NCBI GenBank assembly: GCA_903889565.1
Contig: CAISYC010000064.1
Span: forward strand, 124,001-188,000
Direction of reading: 5' to 3'
Source: an uncultured beta proteobacterium
Lineage (GTDB): Bacteria > Pseudomonadota > Gammaproteobacteria > Burkholderiales > SG8-41
DNA length: 64,000 nucleotides
The notes below the pieces were generated by a model. It did no database searches. It was not told where the DNA came from and worked only from the letters and a program-made list of their open reading frames with translations. Within the stretch, counting starts at the first letter, position 1. Every line of letters begins with the position of its first letter. The position numbers and the translations under genes were made by a program. Positions 26,072-35,104 of the stretch are shown piece by piece.

Positions 26072-26695
26072 ATGCTGAAAATCTGGGGCCGTTCCAATTC
26101 AATCAATGTGCAAAAAGTGCTGTGGTGCTGCGCCGAGCTCGATCTGCCGTTCGAACGCATCGATGCCGGCATGAAATTCGGCATCAACAACACGCCCGAA
26201 TACAAGCGGATGAATCCGAACGGTCTGGTGCCGACGATCGACGATGACGGCTTCATCCTGTGGGAATCGCATGCCATCGTGCGCTACCTCGCGCGAAAAC
26301 ACGGCTTCGGCACGCTGTGCCCTTCGGATGCCCGGGCCGGCGCCGATGCCGACCGCTGGATGGATTGGTACGCAACCACGGTGTGGGTGAACCTGCAGCC
26401 GGTGTTCTGGAACCTGATTCGCGTCGCGCCGGAACAGCGCAATCTGAAACTCGTTGAAGAATCCGCGCGAAAGGTGGAAGCCGCCATGGCCACGCTCGAC
26501 GCGCATCTCGCAACGCAGAGCTTCGTCACCGGCGAAACCTTCACCATGGGCGACATTCCGCTCGGCTGCGCGATCGTGCGCTGGCTTAATCTGCCGCTGG
26601 CGCGCGAGCCGCGCCCGCACATCGATGCCTATTACCAACGCCTGCAGACGCGCCCCGCCTATCGTCAGTGGGTCAACGTCCTGCCGCTGACCTGA
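26072..26695 (+). CDS. Glutathione S-transferase family protein
   Basis: The 207-residue protein has the thioredoxin-like N-terminal domain (MLKIWGRSNSINVQKVLWCC, then PNGLVPTIDDDGFILWESHA near residue 50, the glutathione-binding ESxA motif) and an all-helical C-terminal domain with TFTMGDIPLGCAIVRW near 150, matching the GST N-capping region. The cysteine pair near residue 17-18 replaces the Ser/Tyr of some classes. Substrate unknown. It follows the Bug receptor by 35 bases. Confidence 0.9.
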   Translation: MLKIWGRSNSINVQKVLWCCAELDLPFERIDAGMKFGINNTPEYKRMNPNGLVPTIDDDGFILWESHAIVRYLARKHGFGTLCPSDARAGADADRWMDWYATTVWVNLQPVFWNLIRVAPEQRNLKLVEESARKVEAAMATLDAHLATQSFVTGETFTMGDIPLGCAIVRWLNLPLAREPRPHIDAYYQRLQTRPAYRQWVNVLPLT

Positions 26696-26724
26696 CGACG
26701 CGAAACGCGCGCGGCCGATAAAGC

Positions 26725-27549
26725 ATGCTGAAAAAATTCATTGCATCGACCATCACCATGCTGCGCGGCGAGGGACTCTCCGCGGTGGAATTTCCCCTCG
26801 AGACCGAGGCACGGCTGAACGCCCTGCACGCCCGCGCGCCGGTCGATCGCCATCTCGACATGCTGTTCGACGGTTTCAATATCGGCAGCGAACCCTTCGT
26901 CGAACTCTACCGGCGCTGCCTGGCGGAAACCGGCACACCGGTGACGCCGTTCAACGTTTTTCACCGTTATCAGAGCCGGCGCGATCTGCTACAGTATTTT
27001 TTCGGCACGCTGGAGGTACCCGGGGCTCGCGCGGAATGCGGCGCCTATCGCGGCGCCACTGCGCTGCTGCTGGCGCACGCCTGGCGCAGCCGCCGCGCCG
27101 ACTTCGACGGCGACGGACTGTATTTGATCGACAGCTTTGTCGGCACCAGCGCCTCCGGTCCGCAGGATCTGATTCCGGTGCGCCACGGCGACAGCATGCG
27201 CCGCGAAGCGTTTTTCCCGGTCGCGCAGGCGGGGCTGACAACCGAACTGGTGCGCGGCTATTTCGGCGCCTTTCCCAAGGTAGGCATTTGCGCCGACTGG
27301 ATCCCGCAGGTGTTTGCGCCGCTGGCGGACCTTCGTTGGGCCTTCGTCCACCTCGACGTCACACTGTTCGCGCCGACGCTGGCCGCGCTCGAATATTTTT
27401 ATCCGCGCCTGAACGCCGGCGGCGTCATCGTCTGCGACGGTTCGCCCTTCTGCCCGGGCGCGCGCGCGGCCTGGGATGAGTTCTGCAAGTCACGCAATCT
27501 TGACTACATCGTGCTCGGCAATCGCGAAACCGTTCTCATCAAGAGCTGA
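26725..27549 (+). CDS. TylF/MycF-like class I SAM-dependent methyltransferase
   Basis: The 274-residue protein resembles the macrocin O-methyltransferase (TylF/MycF) family. It contains VPGARAECGAYRGATALLLAH near residue 95 in place of the SAM-binding motif I (family: GxxVECGVxxGGS), LYLIDSFVGTSA near 132 (motif II), and RWAFVHLDVTLFAPTLAALEYFYPRLNAGGVIVCD near 210, with the metal-binding LDVTLF and VCDG. Such enzymes methylate sugar hydroxyls in natural products and surface glycans. It starts 29 bases after the GST gene and converges with the next gene. Substrate not deducible. Confidence 0.75.
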   Translation: MLKKFIASTITMLRGEGLSAVEFPLETEARLNALHARAPVDRHLDMLFDGFNIGSEPFVELYRRCLAETGTPVTPFNVFHRYQSRRDLLQYFFGTLEVPGARAECGAYRGATALLLAHAWRSRRADFDGDGLYLIDSFVGTSASGPQDLIPVRHGDSMRREAFFPVAQAGLTTELVRGYFGAFPKVGICADWIPQVFAPLADLRWAFVHLDVTLFAPTLAALEYFYPRLNAGGVIVCDGSPFCPGARAAWDEFCKSRNLDYIVLGNRETVLIKS

Positions 27550-27558
27550 CGCCGCGAT

Positions 27559-28683
27559 TCAACGGAACAGTTTCGCCGCGCGCTCGCGCATTTGATCGAA
27601 CATCGACCGCGCCAGCGCGGTTTCGATCGGCGCGTTCTTTGCCGCCGCGTAGCCGTCAAGCAGGTAACGCGCCTTGATGTCGGCGGCCCATATTGCACGC
27701 TCGATATCGCGTGCGCTGCCGCCGGGATACGCTGCAAGTTCGACCGCCGGCAATTTGCCGAGCGGTTGCAGCGAACCATCCGCCGCCAGATGCAGCAGCA
27801 GGCCGTCCTTCGAGTCAACGAACCGCCGGTCAAACAAATGTATCAGGGTCTTGCGTTGGCCCGGCCCTGCGGTCAGTTCCATTGCTGCGCCGCAGGCGGG
27901 CGCCGGCTCGCCGACCACCCTCATGCTGTGCATCACCATGCGCGTCAGCGTATCCAGTGCCGCGAGGCCCGTTCGATTGACAATAAACCCGGGCGCCGGC
28001 GCTGTTTCGATTTGCCACAGGGCGCTGCCCCAGCGGATCGAAGACTGGGCATCGCCGAGTTCAAGATAAAATGGATTGTCGTGCGCCTGCTCGCTCGCGC
28101 GATAGCCGTGACATTCAAGCACCCAGCGTTCCATCTGATATTCGTCCTGCGCATTCGAACTGCCGATCAGCAGGCTGCCCGCCGCGAGCAGGTGTGCAAA
28201 ATCGGCGCCGCGCAGCCACTCGCGGTATTTCTGAAAACCCGGCTGGAACAGCACGGCGATGTCGAATGCTGCTTGCGGATGAGCGTCAAGATATTCGGCA
28301 AGTCTGCCGCATGCCTGTTGCGCCGGCGCCGCCGGTGCGAGCGCCAATGCCGCCGAAGAGAAATCCGGTTCAAGGCTGGCGCCAAGCAGTACGACGCGCA
28401 CGCTGCACGCTGCATCGAGCATGGGCGCGATCGCTTGATACCAGCGACCGCCATCGACGGCATCGACGGATTCCGCGCCGATCACCAGCACCGACAGGGA
28501 TTCGCGTTGTGCCAGTTGCGGCGCGCGCAAGGCGACCGACCGCGCAATCGCAGCCGGCGCCGCCAACACCGCCGACGCCAGCGCCAGGCGCAGCCCGCCA
28601 AGGCCTCGCCATGCGGGACATGAGGCGAGGGCTGCGATCAACGACGGCCAATCGACACAATCAAGGATCGGCGATGACGACAT
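27559..28683 (-). CDS. Uncharacterised protein resembling the Mss51 C-terminal domain
   Basis: The 374-residue product begins at ATG 28683, which shares its A with the stop of the transporter gene upstream (TGATG), so the two are translationally coupled. I do not recognise a bacterial name. The middle shows SVLVIGAESVDAVDGGRWYQ near residue 68, a strand-rich RVVLLGASLE, then DIAVLFQPGFQKYREWL near 145 and LLIGSSNAQDEYQMERWVLE near 170, followed by DNPFYLEL. That order (IGAE, LLG, FxPGF, SSY/N-xxE, NPF) resembles the Mss51 C-terminal domain of eukaryotic MYND proteins, a tentative comparison from memory. No MYND zinc finger and no signal peptide are present. Confidence 0.7.
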   Translation of the reverse strand: MSSSPILDCVDWPSLIAALASCPAWRGLGGLRLALASAVLAAPAAIARSVALRAPQLAQRESLSVLVIGAESVDAVDGGRWYQAIAPMLDAACSVRVVLLGASLEPDFSSAALALAPAAPAQQACGRLAEYLDAHPQAAFDIAVLFQPGFQKYREWLRGADFAHLLAAGSLLIGSSNAQDEYQMERWVLECHGYRASEQAHDNPFYLELGDAQSSIRWGSALWQIETAPAPGFIVNRTGLAALDTLTRMVMHSMRVVGEPAPACGAAMELTAGPGQRKTLIHLFDRRFVDSKDGLLLHLAADGSLQPLGKLPAVELAAYPGGSARDIERAIWAADIKARYLLDGYAAAKNAPIETALARSMFDQMRERAAKLFR

Positions 28684-29933
28684 CAGGCGTTCCATAATAA
28701 GCCGACCAGCGCCCCGGTCAGGCAGGTTGCCAGCGTGCCGGCAACAATCGATTTCATGCCGAGCGAGACGATTTCCTCGCGCCGCCCGGGCGCCATCGTC
28801 GCCAGTCCGCCGATCAGGATGCCGAGACTGCCGAAATTGGCAAATCCGCACAGTGCATAGGTCATCAGCAGGCGGCTGCGCGGCGAAAGCGCGGCCTCGG
28901 GCAGCTGCGCGAGCTCGATGTAGGCGATGAATTCGTTCAGCACCGTCTTCACGCCGAGCAGGCTGCCGGCCGTCGCGGCTTCGCTCCACGGCACGCCGAT
29001 CAGCCACGCCAGCGGCGCCAGCGCGTAACCGAGCATGCGCTGCAGCGTAACGGGGGCGCCGTTGATCGCCGGCAGTTCCGCCAACGCAAGATTGGCCAGC
29101 GTGACCAGGGCAACCAGCACGATCAGCAAGGCGACGATATTCAGCAGCAGGGCAAGACCGTCCGCGGTGCCACGCGTTACCGCATCCATGCTGCTGGACG
29201 CCGCCTGCGGCGGCACCATTTGCCCGGAGGTCGGCGCACCTTCGGTCGGCACCATCAGCACTGCAATGACGACTGCCGCCGGCGCGCTGATAATGGATGC
29301 AATCAGGATGTGGCCGAGCGCGTCGGGTATCACCGGACCGAGTATGCTGGCATAGAGTACCATCACGGTTCCGGCAATGCCGGCCATGCCGCCGGTCATG
29401 ACGATGAACAATTCGCTGCGCGAAAGCTGGTTGATATAGGGACGGATGAACAGCGGCGCCTCGACCATGCCGACGAAAACGTTGGCCGCAGTGGACAACC
29501 CGACCGCACCGCCGACACCCATCAAGCCTTCCAAAAGGCGGGACATTGCGCGCACGATCCACGGCAGCACGCGCCAGTAGAACAGCAGGGATGACAATGC
29601 GCTGATGACAAGAATGATCGGCAGCGCGCGAAACGCCAGCACGAAGGTCGAGCCCGCGCCGCTTTCGGTGTAAGGCCCGGGCGCGCCGCCAAGATAGCCG
29701 AAGACAAATGCGGTGCCGGCGCGGGTGGCCTGTTCAAGCGCCTGCAAAACGTCGTTGAGCGCGAGAAAAAAATGCTTGAACAGCGGCAGTTTCAACAGGG
29801 CAAGCGCGAGGGCCACCTGCAGCAACACGCCGCCGATCACGGTGCGCATGGCAACGCGCCGACGGTTCTCGCTGATCGCCCATGCGATCAACAGTATGGT
29901 GCAGAACCCGCATGCGCTCTGCAAATTTTCCAT
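28683..29933 (-). CDS. nupC: Concentrative nucleoside transporter, NupC family
   Basis: The 416-residue membrane protein shows the CNT signatures: FVFGYLGGA near residue 80, ALPIILVISALSSLLFYW, GGAVGLSTAANVFVGMVEAPL near 158, RSELFIVMTGGMAGIAGTVMV near 190, and GVKTVLNEFIAYIEL with LCGFANFGSLGILIGGL near 370. It imports nucleosides with protons or sodium. The start is ATG 29933 (MENLQSACGF), ten bases after cysS; the longer open frame is overlap shadow. cysS, nupC and the following gene form a three-gene minus-strand row. Confidence 0.93.
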   Translation of the reverse strand: MENLQSACGFCTILLIAWAISENRRRVAMRTVIGGVLLQVALALALLKLPLFKHFFLALNDVLQALEQATRAGTAFVFGYLGGAPGPYTESGAGSTFVLAFRALPIILVISALSSLLFYWRVLPWIVRAMSRLLEGLMGVGGAVGLSTAANVFVGMVEAPLFIRPYINQLSRSELFIVMTGGMAGIAGTVMVLYASILGPVIPDALGHILIASIISAPAAVVIAVLMVPTEGAPTSGQMVPPQAASSSMDAVTRGTADGLALLLNIVALLIVLVALVTLANLALAELPAINGAPVTLQRMLGYALAPLAWLIGVPWSEAATAGSLLGVKTVLNEFIAYIELAQLPEAALSPRSRLLMTYALCGFANFGSLGILIGGLATMAPGRREEIVSLGMKSIVAGTLATCLTGALVGLLWNA

Positions 29934-29943
29934 GCCGGGGCAG

Positions 29944-31326
29944 CTAGGCGCGCCGCCAGGAGGTGCCCTTGGCGGTATCCTCAAGTACGATGCCGGCGTC
30001 GAGCAAAGTCTTGCGGATGCGGTCGGCCTCAGCGTAATTCTTCGCTTTTTTGGCGTCAACGCGCGCGGCAATTTCCGCCTCGATGCGCGCCGGCGTCCAG
30101 CCGTCTGCCGCCGGCACCCCCTGGAGGAATGTTTCGGCGTCGCGTTCCAACAAGCCGATGATAGCGGCCAGCGATTTGAGGAGCACGGCGGTGTCGCGCG
30201 CGCCGCTACGATTCAGTTCATTGGCGAGATCGAACAGCACCGCCACCGCCTCCGGCGTATTGAAGTCGTCATCCATGCATTCGCGGAACCGCGCCGCGCG
30301 CGGATCGGTCCAATCGACAACGCCGGCCGTCACATCGTGCGACTTCAGTGCAGTATACAAACGTGTCAGGCCCTGGCGCGCGTCGTCGAGATGCTGATCC
30401 GAGTAATTAAGCGGGCTGCGGTAATGCGCGCGCAGTATGAAAAAGCGCACGACCTCGGCATCGTAGCGCGCGAGAATTTCTCGCACGGTGAAAAAGTTAC
30501 CGAGCGACTTCGACATCTTTTCATTGTCCACGCGCACGAAACCGTTGTGCATCCAGTAATTAACGAAGCTGCCGCGCTCGTTCTCGTCAAACGCACCTTC
30601 GGACTGCGCGATCTCGTTCTCGTGATGCGGAAACTGCAGATCCTGCCCGCCGCCATGAATGTCGAAATGCTTGCCGAGCAACGCACTCGACATCGCCGAA
30701 CATTCGATGTGCCAGCCCGGCCGCCCTTCGCCCCAGCGGCTCGGCCACGCCGGTTCGCCCGGCTTGGCGCGTTTCCACAGCACGAAGTCGAGCGGATCGT
30801 GCTTGGCCTGCGTGACCTCGACGCGCTCGCCGGCGTGCAGGTCGTCGAGCGATTTGCCGGATAACCTGCCGTAGCCGGGGAAATCGCGCACCGAATAATT
30901 GACGTCGCCGTCGGGCGCCACATAGGCCAGCGACTTTTTCTCGAGAGCCGCAATGATGTCCTGCATCTCGCCGATGTATTGGGTAGCGCGCGGTTCGAAA
31001 TCCGGCTTGCGCACCCCGAGCGCCGCGGCATCCTCGTCCATGGCGGCGATGAAACGCTCGGTCAGCGACTCGATCGGCTCCTTGTTCTCGGCAGCGCGCT
31101 TGATGATCTTGTCGTCGATGTCCGTGATATTGCGGACATAGGTGACTTTGTAGCCGGCCGTGCGCAGCCAGCGCGTCACCATGTCGAACACCACCATCAC
31201 GCGGGCGTGGCCGAGATGGCAAAAGTCATAGACGGTCATGCCGCATACGTAGACCCGGACCTCGCCCGGCACCAACGGCTTGAATTCCTGCTTGTCGCGG
31301 CTTAGTGTGTTGTAAATCTTGAGCAT
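29944..31326 (-). CDS. cysS: Cysteinyl-tRNA synthetase
   Basis: CysRS charges tRNA-Cys. The 460-residue product has the class I HIGH-like motif [18 protein letters not shown] near residue 28 with zinc ligand C28, the second zinc region [15 protein letters not shown] near 200 and [14 protein letters not shown], and the KMSKS motif [12 protein letters not shown] near 266. The C-terminal anticodon-binding region ends with [17 protein letters not shown]. Divergent from the TPR gene with a 175-base AT-richer spacer in which I see no convincing promoter pair. Confidence 0.98.
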   Translation of the reverse strand: MLKIYNTLSRDKQEFKPLVPGEVRVYVCGMTVYDFCHLGHARVMVVFDMVTRWLRTAGYKVTYVRNITDIDDKIIKRAAENKEPIESLTERFIAAMDEDAAALGVRKPDFEPRATQYIGEMQDIIAALEKKSLAYVAPDGDVNYSVRDFPGYGRLSGKSLDDLHAGERVEVTQAKHDPLDFVLWKRAKPGEPAWPSRWGEGRPGWHIECSAMSSALLGKHFDIHGGGQDLQFPHHENEIAQSEGAFDENERGSFVNYWMHNGFVRVDNEKMSKSLGNFFTVREILARYDAEVVRFFILRAHYRSPLNYSDQHLDDARQGLTRLYTALKSHDVTAGVVDWTDPRAARFRECMDDDFNTPEAVAVLFDLANELNRSGARDTAVLLKSLAAIIGLLERDAETFLQGVPAADGWTPARIEAEIAARVDAKKAKNYAEADRIRKTLLDAGIVLEDTAKGTSWRRA

Positions 31327-31501
31327 GCGGGATTTGCGGGGAAAATAGCCGCCGTTCGGGATGGTCCGGAGCGGCTGCGGCGGGCCGGCGGAGGCAACGA
31401 CTAAACCTTACCAACGATACGTGTTTAAATTAGCCGGGGAAGTTGGTAAAATCGATCGGATTCGTGGACTAACGCCCTGAAATTACAAAAAGTATAGCAC
31501 A

Positions 31502-32596
31502 ATGACGCCCATGTTCCCGCGCGCCCCACTGGTCCGCATTGCCACCCTGCTTGCAGGCCTGCTGATCGCCTATTCGGTTGCAGCACAAACCGACGACTAT
31601 CAGGAGGCGCAGAAGTTGTTCCGCGGCGGCCAGCAGGCGCAGGCGCTGGAACGCGTCGACAGTTTCCTGAAGGGTAACCCGAAAGACGCGCGCGGCCGCT
31701 TCCTGAAGGGCCTCATCCTTACCGAGCAGAACAAGACCGCCGATGCCATCCGCATTTTCAGCGGCCTGACGGAAGACTATCCGGAGTTGCCGGAGCCGTA
31801 CAACAATCTCGCCGTGCTCTACGCGCAACAGGGACAGTATGACAAGGCGCGCAGCGCGCTTGAGCTATCGATCCGCACGCATCCGAGTTATGCCACCGCC
31901 CACGAAAACCTTGGCGACATTTACGCCAAACTCGCTTCACAGGCTTACGACAAGGCGCTCCAGCTCGACAAGGCGAACACCGGCGCGCAAACCAAGCTCG
32001 GGCTGATCAAGGAATTGTTTTCGAGCACGGCGCCCAAGGGCGTCAAGCCGACTACGGGCAAGGGCGAAGCCGGAAAAGTTGCGCCGACCATCATCGCCGC
32101 TGCGACCAGGCCCGCCCCGGTCGCCACGCCGGCGGTGGTTGCGACAACACCTGAACCGGCGCCCGCCCCCGTTCCGGCACCGGTCAAAACCGTTGAACCG
32201 GCCAAGGCAGTCGAGCCCGTGGCCAAGCCCGCCGTCGCGCCGCTGCCGCAAGCGCAGGCGTCGGAGGTACTGAAGGCCGTCAACGGCTGGGCGCAGGCGT
32301 GGTCGAACAATGACGTCGGCGGTTATCTTGCCTACTACGCGTCGGATTTCCAGACCCCGCGCGGCGAGCCGCGCAGCGACTGGGAGGCCGCGCGCAAAGT
32401 GCGCATCGCCAAGCCGAAAAAGATCGACGTCAAGGTCGAAATGCCGAAAGTGACCTTCAATGACGCCAATCGCGTATCCGTCACCTTCCGCCAGAACTAC
32501 AACTCGCCCAATCTGAAAGTTTCCAGCATGAAGACGCTGGTGCTGGTGAAGAGCGGCGAGCGCTGGCTGATTCAGCAGGAACTCGTCGGAAGTTGA
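31502..32596 (+). CDS. TPR-repeat periplasmic protein with C-terminal NTF2-like (Cds6-type) domain
   Basis: The 364-residue protein has a signal peptide (ATLLAGLLIAYSVAAQT), then three to four tetratricopeptide repeats (about residues 35-160) containing PYNNLAVLYAQQGQYDKARSAL, a Pro/Ala-rich linker (about 185-250) and a C-terminal domain beginning AVNGWAQAWSNNDVGGYLAYYASDF that resembles SnoaL/NTF2-like Cds6 domains. Its stop overlaps the start of the L,D-transpeptidase gene by four bases, and that protein carries a related C-terminal domain, so both probably work on the cell wall. Confidence 0.85.
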   Translation: MTPMFPRAPLVRIATLLAGLLIAYSVAAQTDDYQEAQKLFRGGQQAQALERVDSFLKGNPKDARGRFLKGLILTEQNKTADAIRIFSGLTEDYPELPEPYNNLAVLYAQQGQYDKARSALELSIRTHPSYATAHENLGDIYAKLASQAYDKALQLDKANTGAQTKLGLIKELFSSTAPKGVKPTTGKGEAGKVAPTIIAAATRPAPVATPAVVATTPEPAPAPVPAPVKTVEPAKAVEPVAKPAVAPLPQAQASEVLKAVNGWAQAWSNNDVGGYLAYYASDFQTPRGEPRSDWEAARKVRIAKPKKIDVKVEMPKVTFNDANRVSVTFRQNYNSPNLKVSSMKTLVLVKSGERWLIQQELVGS

Positions 32597-33861
32597 TGGG
32601 CTGCATGCCGGACGCTGCCGCCGCAACGATCACGCCGTTCTGGAGATCGGTTGCGGCCATTGCGCTGATCTCCCTGATCTGCACGCCGGCCGAAGCAATG
32701 GGCCGCAAGCCCAACCGCAAAGCCGAGGCCGCTGCGGCAGTCGATGCGGGCGCCCAGGGTTCGATTGAACCGGAAGCTGCACTGGTCAAAACGCTGGTCG
32801 AGATCCGCAACAACCGCCTCGACTCGGCGCTGCAGGAAGTTGAGAAGGTGCTGCAAAGTTATCCGAATTTCCGCCTCGCCAATCTGATTAAAGGCGATCT
32901 GCTGCTCGCCCGTTCGCGCCCGTTGCGCGAACTTGGCGAAGCGCCGAATGCGCCGCGCGACCGCGTCGAGGATCTGCGCGATGAGGCACGGGTGCGCATG
33001 GCACGCTATCAGCGCGAGCGGCCGACCGACCGCGTGCCGAAGTTTCTGCTGCAACTGACGGCCGAGCAAAAACACATTCTGGTCGTCGACACGCGCGAGT
33101 CGACGCTCTACGTATTCGAGAACCGCAACGGCGAACCGCATTACCTCGCCGATTATTACGTGACAATCGGCAAGAATGGCGTCGACAAGTTCCGCGCCGG
33201 CGACAAGAAAACGCCGCTGGGCGTCTACCATGTCACCGACAACCTGCCGCGCGACAAGCTTGCCGATCTTTACGGCAGCGGCGCCTTCCCGATCAGCTAT
33301 CCAAACGAATTCGACAAACGCGAAGGCCGCAGCGGCACCGGCATCTGGCTGCACGGCACGCCGTCGGACACCTACAGCCGGGCGCCGCACGCGAGCGACG
33401 GCTGCGTCACGCTGACCAACGAAGATCTCAACGGCATCAGCAAGAACCTGCGGGTTGGCGTCACCCCGGTCATCATCAGCGACGGCATCGAATGGGTAAA
33501 ACCGGACGTGGTCGAAGGTTTGCGCAAAGAAATGGCGGCCCAGATCGAAAACTGGCGGCGCGACTGGGAAAGCCTCGATACCGAAAACTACCTCAAGCAT
33601 TACGCGCCGGGGTTTACCTCCGGTTCGCAGGATCTGGCCGGGTGGTCGCAGCAGAAGCGCACGGTCAACGCCGGCAAAACCTGGATCAAACTCGGCCTGA
33701 ACAATGTCAGCGTGTTTCTCTATCCCGGCCGCGACGATCTCGCAGTCGTCACCTTCGACCAGGATTATGCGAGCAGCAATCTGGCCAACCAGATGCGCAA
33801 GCGACAATACTGGCTGCGCGACAAAGGCGGCTGGCGAATTTTGTACGAAGGCAGCGCCTGA
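32593..33861 (+). CDS. L,D-transpeptidase (YkuD) with C-terminal NTF2-like domain
   Basis: The product has an N-terminal hydrophobic export segment, a short helical region (about residues 60-140), the YkuD catalytic domain (about 155-295) and a C-terminal domain MAAQIENWRRDWESLDTENY related to that of the preceding TPR protein. The catalytic motif is HGTPSDTYSRAPHASDGCVT with the nucleophile cysteine at residue 271. It would cross-link peptidoglycan or attach proteins to it. Coupled to the TPR gene by a four-base overlap. Confidence 0.93.
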   Translation: MMGCMPDAAAATITPFWRSVAAIALISLICTPAEAMGRKPNRKAEAAAAVDAGAQGSIEPEAALVKTLVEIRNNRLDSALQEVEKVLQSYPNFRLANLIKGDLLLARSRPLRELGEAPNAPRDRVEDLRDEARVRMARYQRERPTDRVPKFLLQLTAEQKHILVVDTRESTLYVFENRNGEPHYLADYYVTIGKNGVDKFRAGDKKTPLGVYHVTDNLPRDKLADLYGSGAFPISYPNEFDKREGRSGTGIWLHGTPSDTYSRAPHASDGCVTLTNEDLNGISKNLRVGVTPVIISDGIEWVKPDVVEGLRKEMAAQIENWRRDWESLDTENYLKHYAPGFTSGSQDLAGWSQQKRTVNAGKTWIKLGLNNVSVFLYPGRDDLAVVTFDQDYASSNLANQMRKRQYWLRDKGGWRILYEGSA

Positions 33862-33873
33862 GCCTGACCGCGC

Positions 33874-33902
33874 GCAGCCCCGGCAAATGGGGCTGCCTTT
33901 TC
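33874..33902 (+). terminator. Rho-independent terminator after the L,D-transpeptidase gene
   Basis: GCAGCCCC (33874-33881) and GGGGCTGC (33889-33896) form a perfect 8-bp stem with a 7-base loop, followed by CTTTTCT. It lies 12 bases after the stop codon. Confidence 0.85.
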
Positions 33903-33927
33903 TAATATTTATCCCCAGGTAGAGTCC

Positions 33928-34512
33928 ATGAAAGTCATCCTGCAAGCTATCGCCGTCCTGCTATTCACCGCCAACGTATTCGCTGCCGATCCGCAGGTCG
34001 AAATCAAGACGAATATGGGTTCGATCGTGGTTGAACTGTATCCGGCCAAGGCGCCGAAGACGGTTGAGAATTTTCTGCAGTACGTGAAAGACGGTCATTA
34101 CAAGGGAACCATTTTCCATCGTGTGATTCCGAGGTTTATGATTCAGGGTGGCGGCGTTGGCGTCGATTTTTCGGAAAAGAAAATGCGCGCACCGATTCCG
34201 ATCGAGGCTGATAACGGCCTGCGCAATGACATTGGAACCATAGCAATGGCACGCACCAGCGATCCCAACTCAGCGACGGCGCAGTTTTTCATCAATCACG
34301 CAGACAATGATTTCCTGAATTACACCGCGCCGACCCAGCGTGGCTGGGGCTACGCCGTGTTCGGCAAGGTTGTCAAAGGCATGGACGTGGTCAACCGCAT
34401 CGCCGCCATCCCGACCGGCCCGCGCGGCCCCTTCCCGTCCGATGTGCCGAGCCAGCCGGTGATCATCGAAGACGCACGCCTTCTGCCTTCCGACAAACCT
34501 GCAGCCAAATAA
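33928..34512 (+). CDS. ppiA: Periplasmic peptidyl-prolyl cis-trans isomerase (cyclophilin A type)
   Basis: The 194-residue cyclophilin has a signal peptide ([17 protein letters not shown]) and the core motifs [14 protein letters not shown] near residue 67 (active-site Arg and Phe), [18 protein letters not shown] near 107, and a late [17 protein letters not shown]. It assists folding of exported proteins. The second cyclophilin gene starts ten bases downstream and the pair arose by duplication. Confidence 0.95.
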   Translation: MKVILQAIAVLLFTANVFAADPQVEIKTNMGSIVVELYPAKAPKTVENFLQYVKDGHYKGTIFHRVIPRFMIQGGGVGVDFSEKKMRAPIPIEADNGLRNDIGTIAMARTSDPNSATAQFFINHADNDFLNYTAPTQRGWGYAVFGKVVKGMDVVNRIAAIPTGPRGPFPSDVPSQPVIIEDARLLPSDKPAAK

Positions 34513-34522
34513 GGTCAATATC

Positions 34523-35014
34523 ATGGTCAACCTGCACACCAATCACGGCATCATCAGTATCGAGCTCGACGCCGCCAAAGCGCCCGTCACGGCGGAAAAT
34601 TTCATCGCCTACGTCAAAAGCGGCCACTATGACAACACGATCTTCCATCGCGTGATCGACGGCTTCATGATTCAGGGCGGAGGCTTCGAGCCCGGCATGA
34701 AACAGAAATCCTCCGGCACGCCGATCAAGAACGAGGCCGACAACAAACTGAAGAACGATCGTTACACAGTGGCGATGGCGCGCACCGGCGACCCGCATTC
34801 GGCGACTGCGCAATTCTTCATCAATGTTTCCGACAATGATTTCCTCAATCACACCGCGCCAAGTCCCCAGGGCTGGGGTTACTGCGTATTCGGCAAGGTT
34901 ACGGCCGGCACCGAGGTCATCGACAAAATCCGCGGCGTCAAAACCGGCAATCGCGGCGGCCATCAGGACGTGCCGGTTGAAGACGTCGTTATCACCAAGG
35001 CGGAAGTGGTATAA
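34523..35014 (+). CDS. ppiB: Cytoplasmic peptidyl-prolyl cis-trans isomerase (cyclophilin B type)
   Basis: The 163-residue cyclophilin lacks a signal peptide ([19 protein letters not shown]) and has [20 protein letters not shown] near residue 44 and [17 protein letters not shown] near 88. It catalyses proline isomerisation in the cytoplasm. It is the downstream partner of ppiA. The heptad-repeat element begins seven bases after its stop. Confidence 0.96.
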   Translation: MVNLHTNHGIISIELDAAKAPVTAENFIAYVKSGHYDNTIFHRVIDGFMIQGGGFEPGMKQKSSGTPIKNEADNKLKNDRYTVAMARTGDPHSATAQFFINVSDNDFLNHTAPSPQGWGYCVFGKVTAGTEVIDKIRGVKTGNRGGHQDVPVEDVVITKAEVV

Positions 35015-35020
35015 ATCCAT

Positions 35021-35100
35021 GCGGTGTGAGGCGTAAGAGGTGAGGCGGCACATACGGCGACGCCTTTTGTCTCCTCGCGCCGTACTCCTTGCCCCTCACT
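35021..35100. repeat. Heptad-repeat element between ppiB and lpxH
   Basis: The left arm is made of 7-bp units AGGCGTA (35029), AGAGGTG (35036) and AGGCGGC (35043); the right arm (about 35072-35099) consists of pyrimidine-rich heptads such as CTCCTTG and CCCCTCA. It is closely similar to the element before dnaJ. Its right edge lies four bases before the lpxH ATG. Confidence 0.6.
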
Positions 35101-35104
35101 GAAT

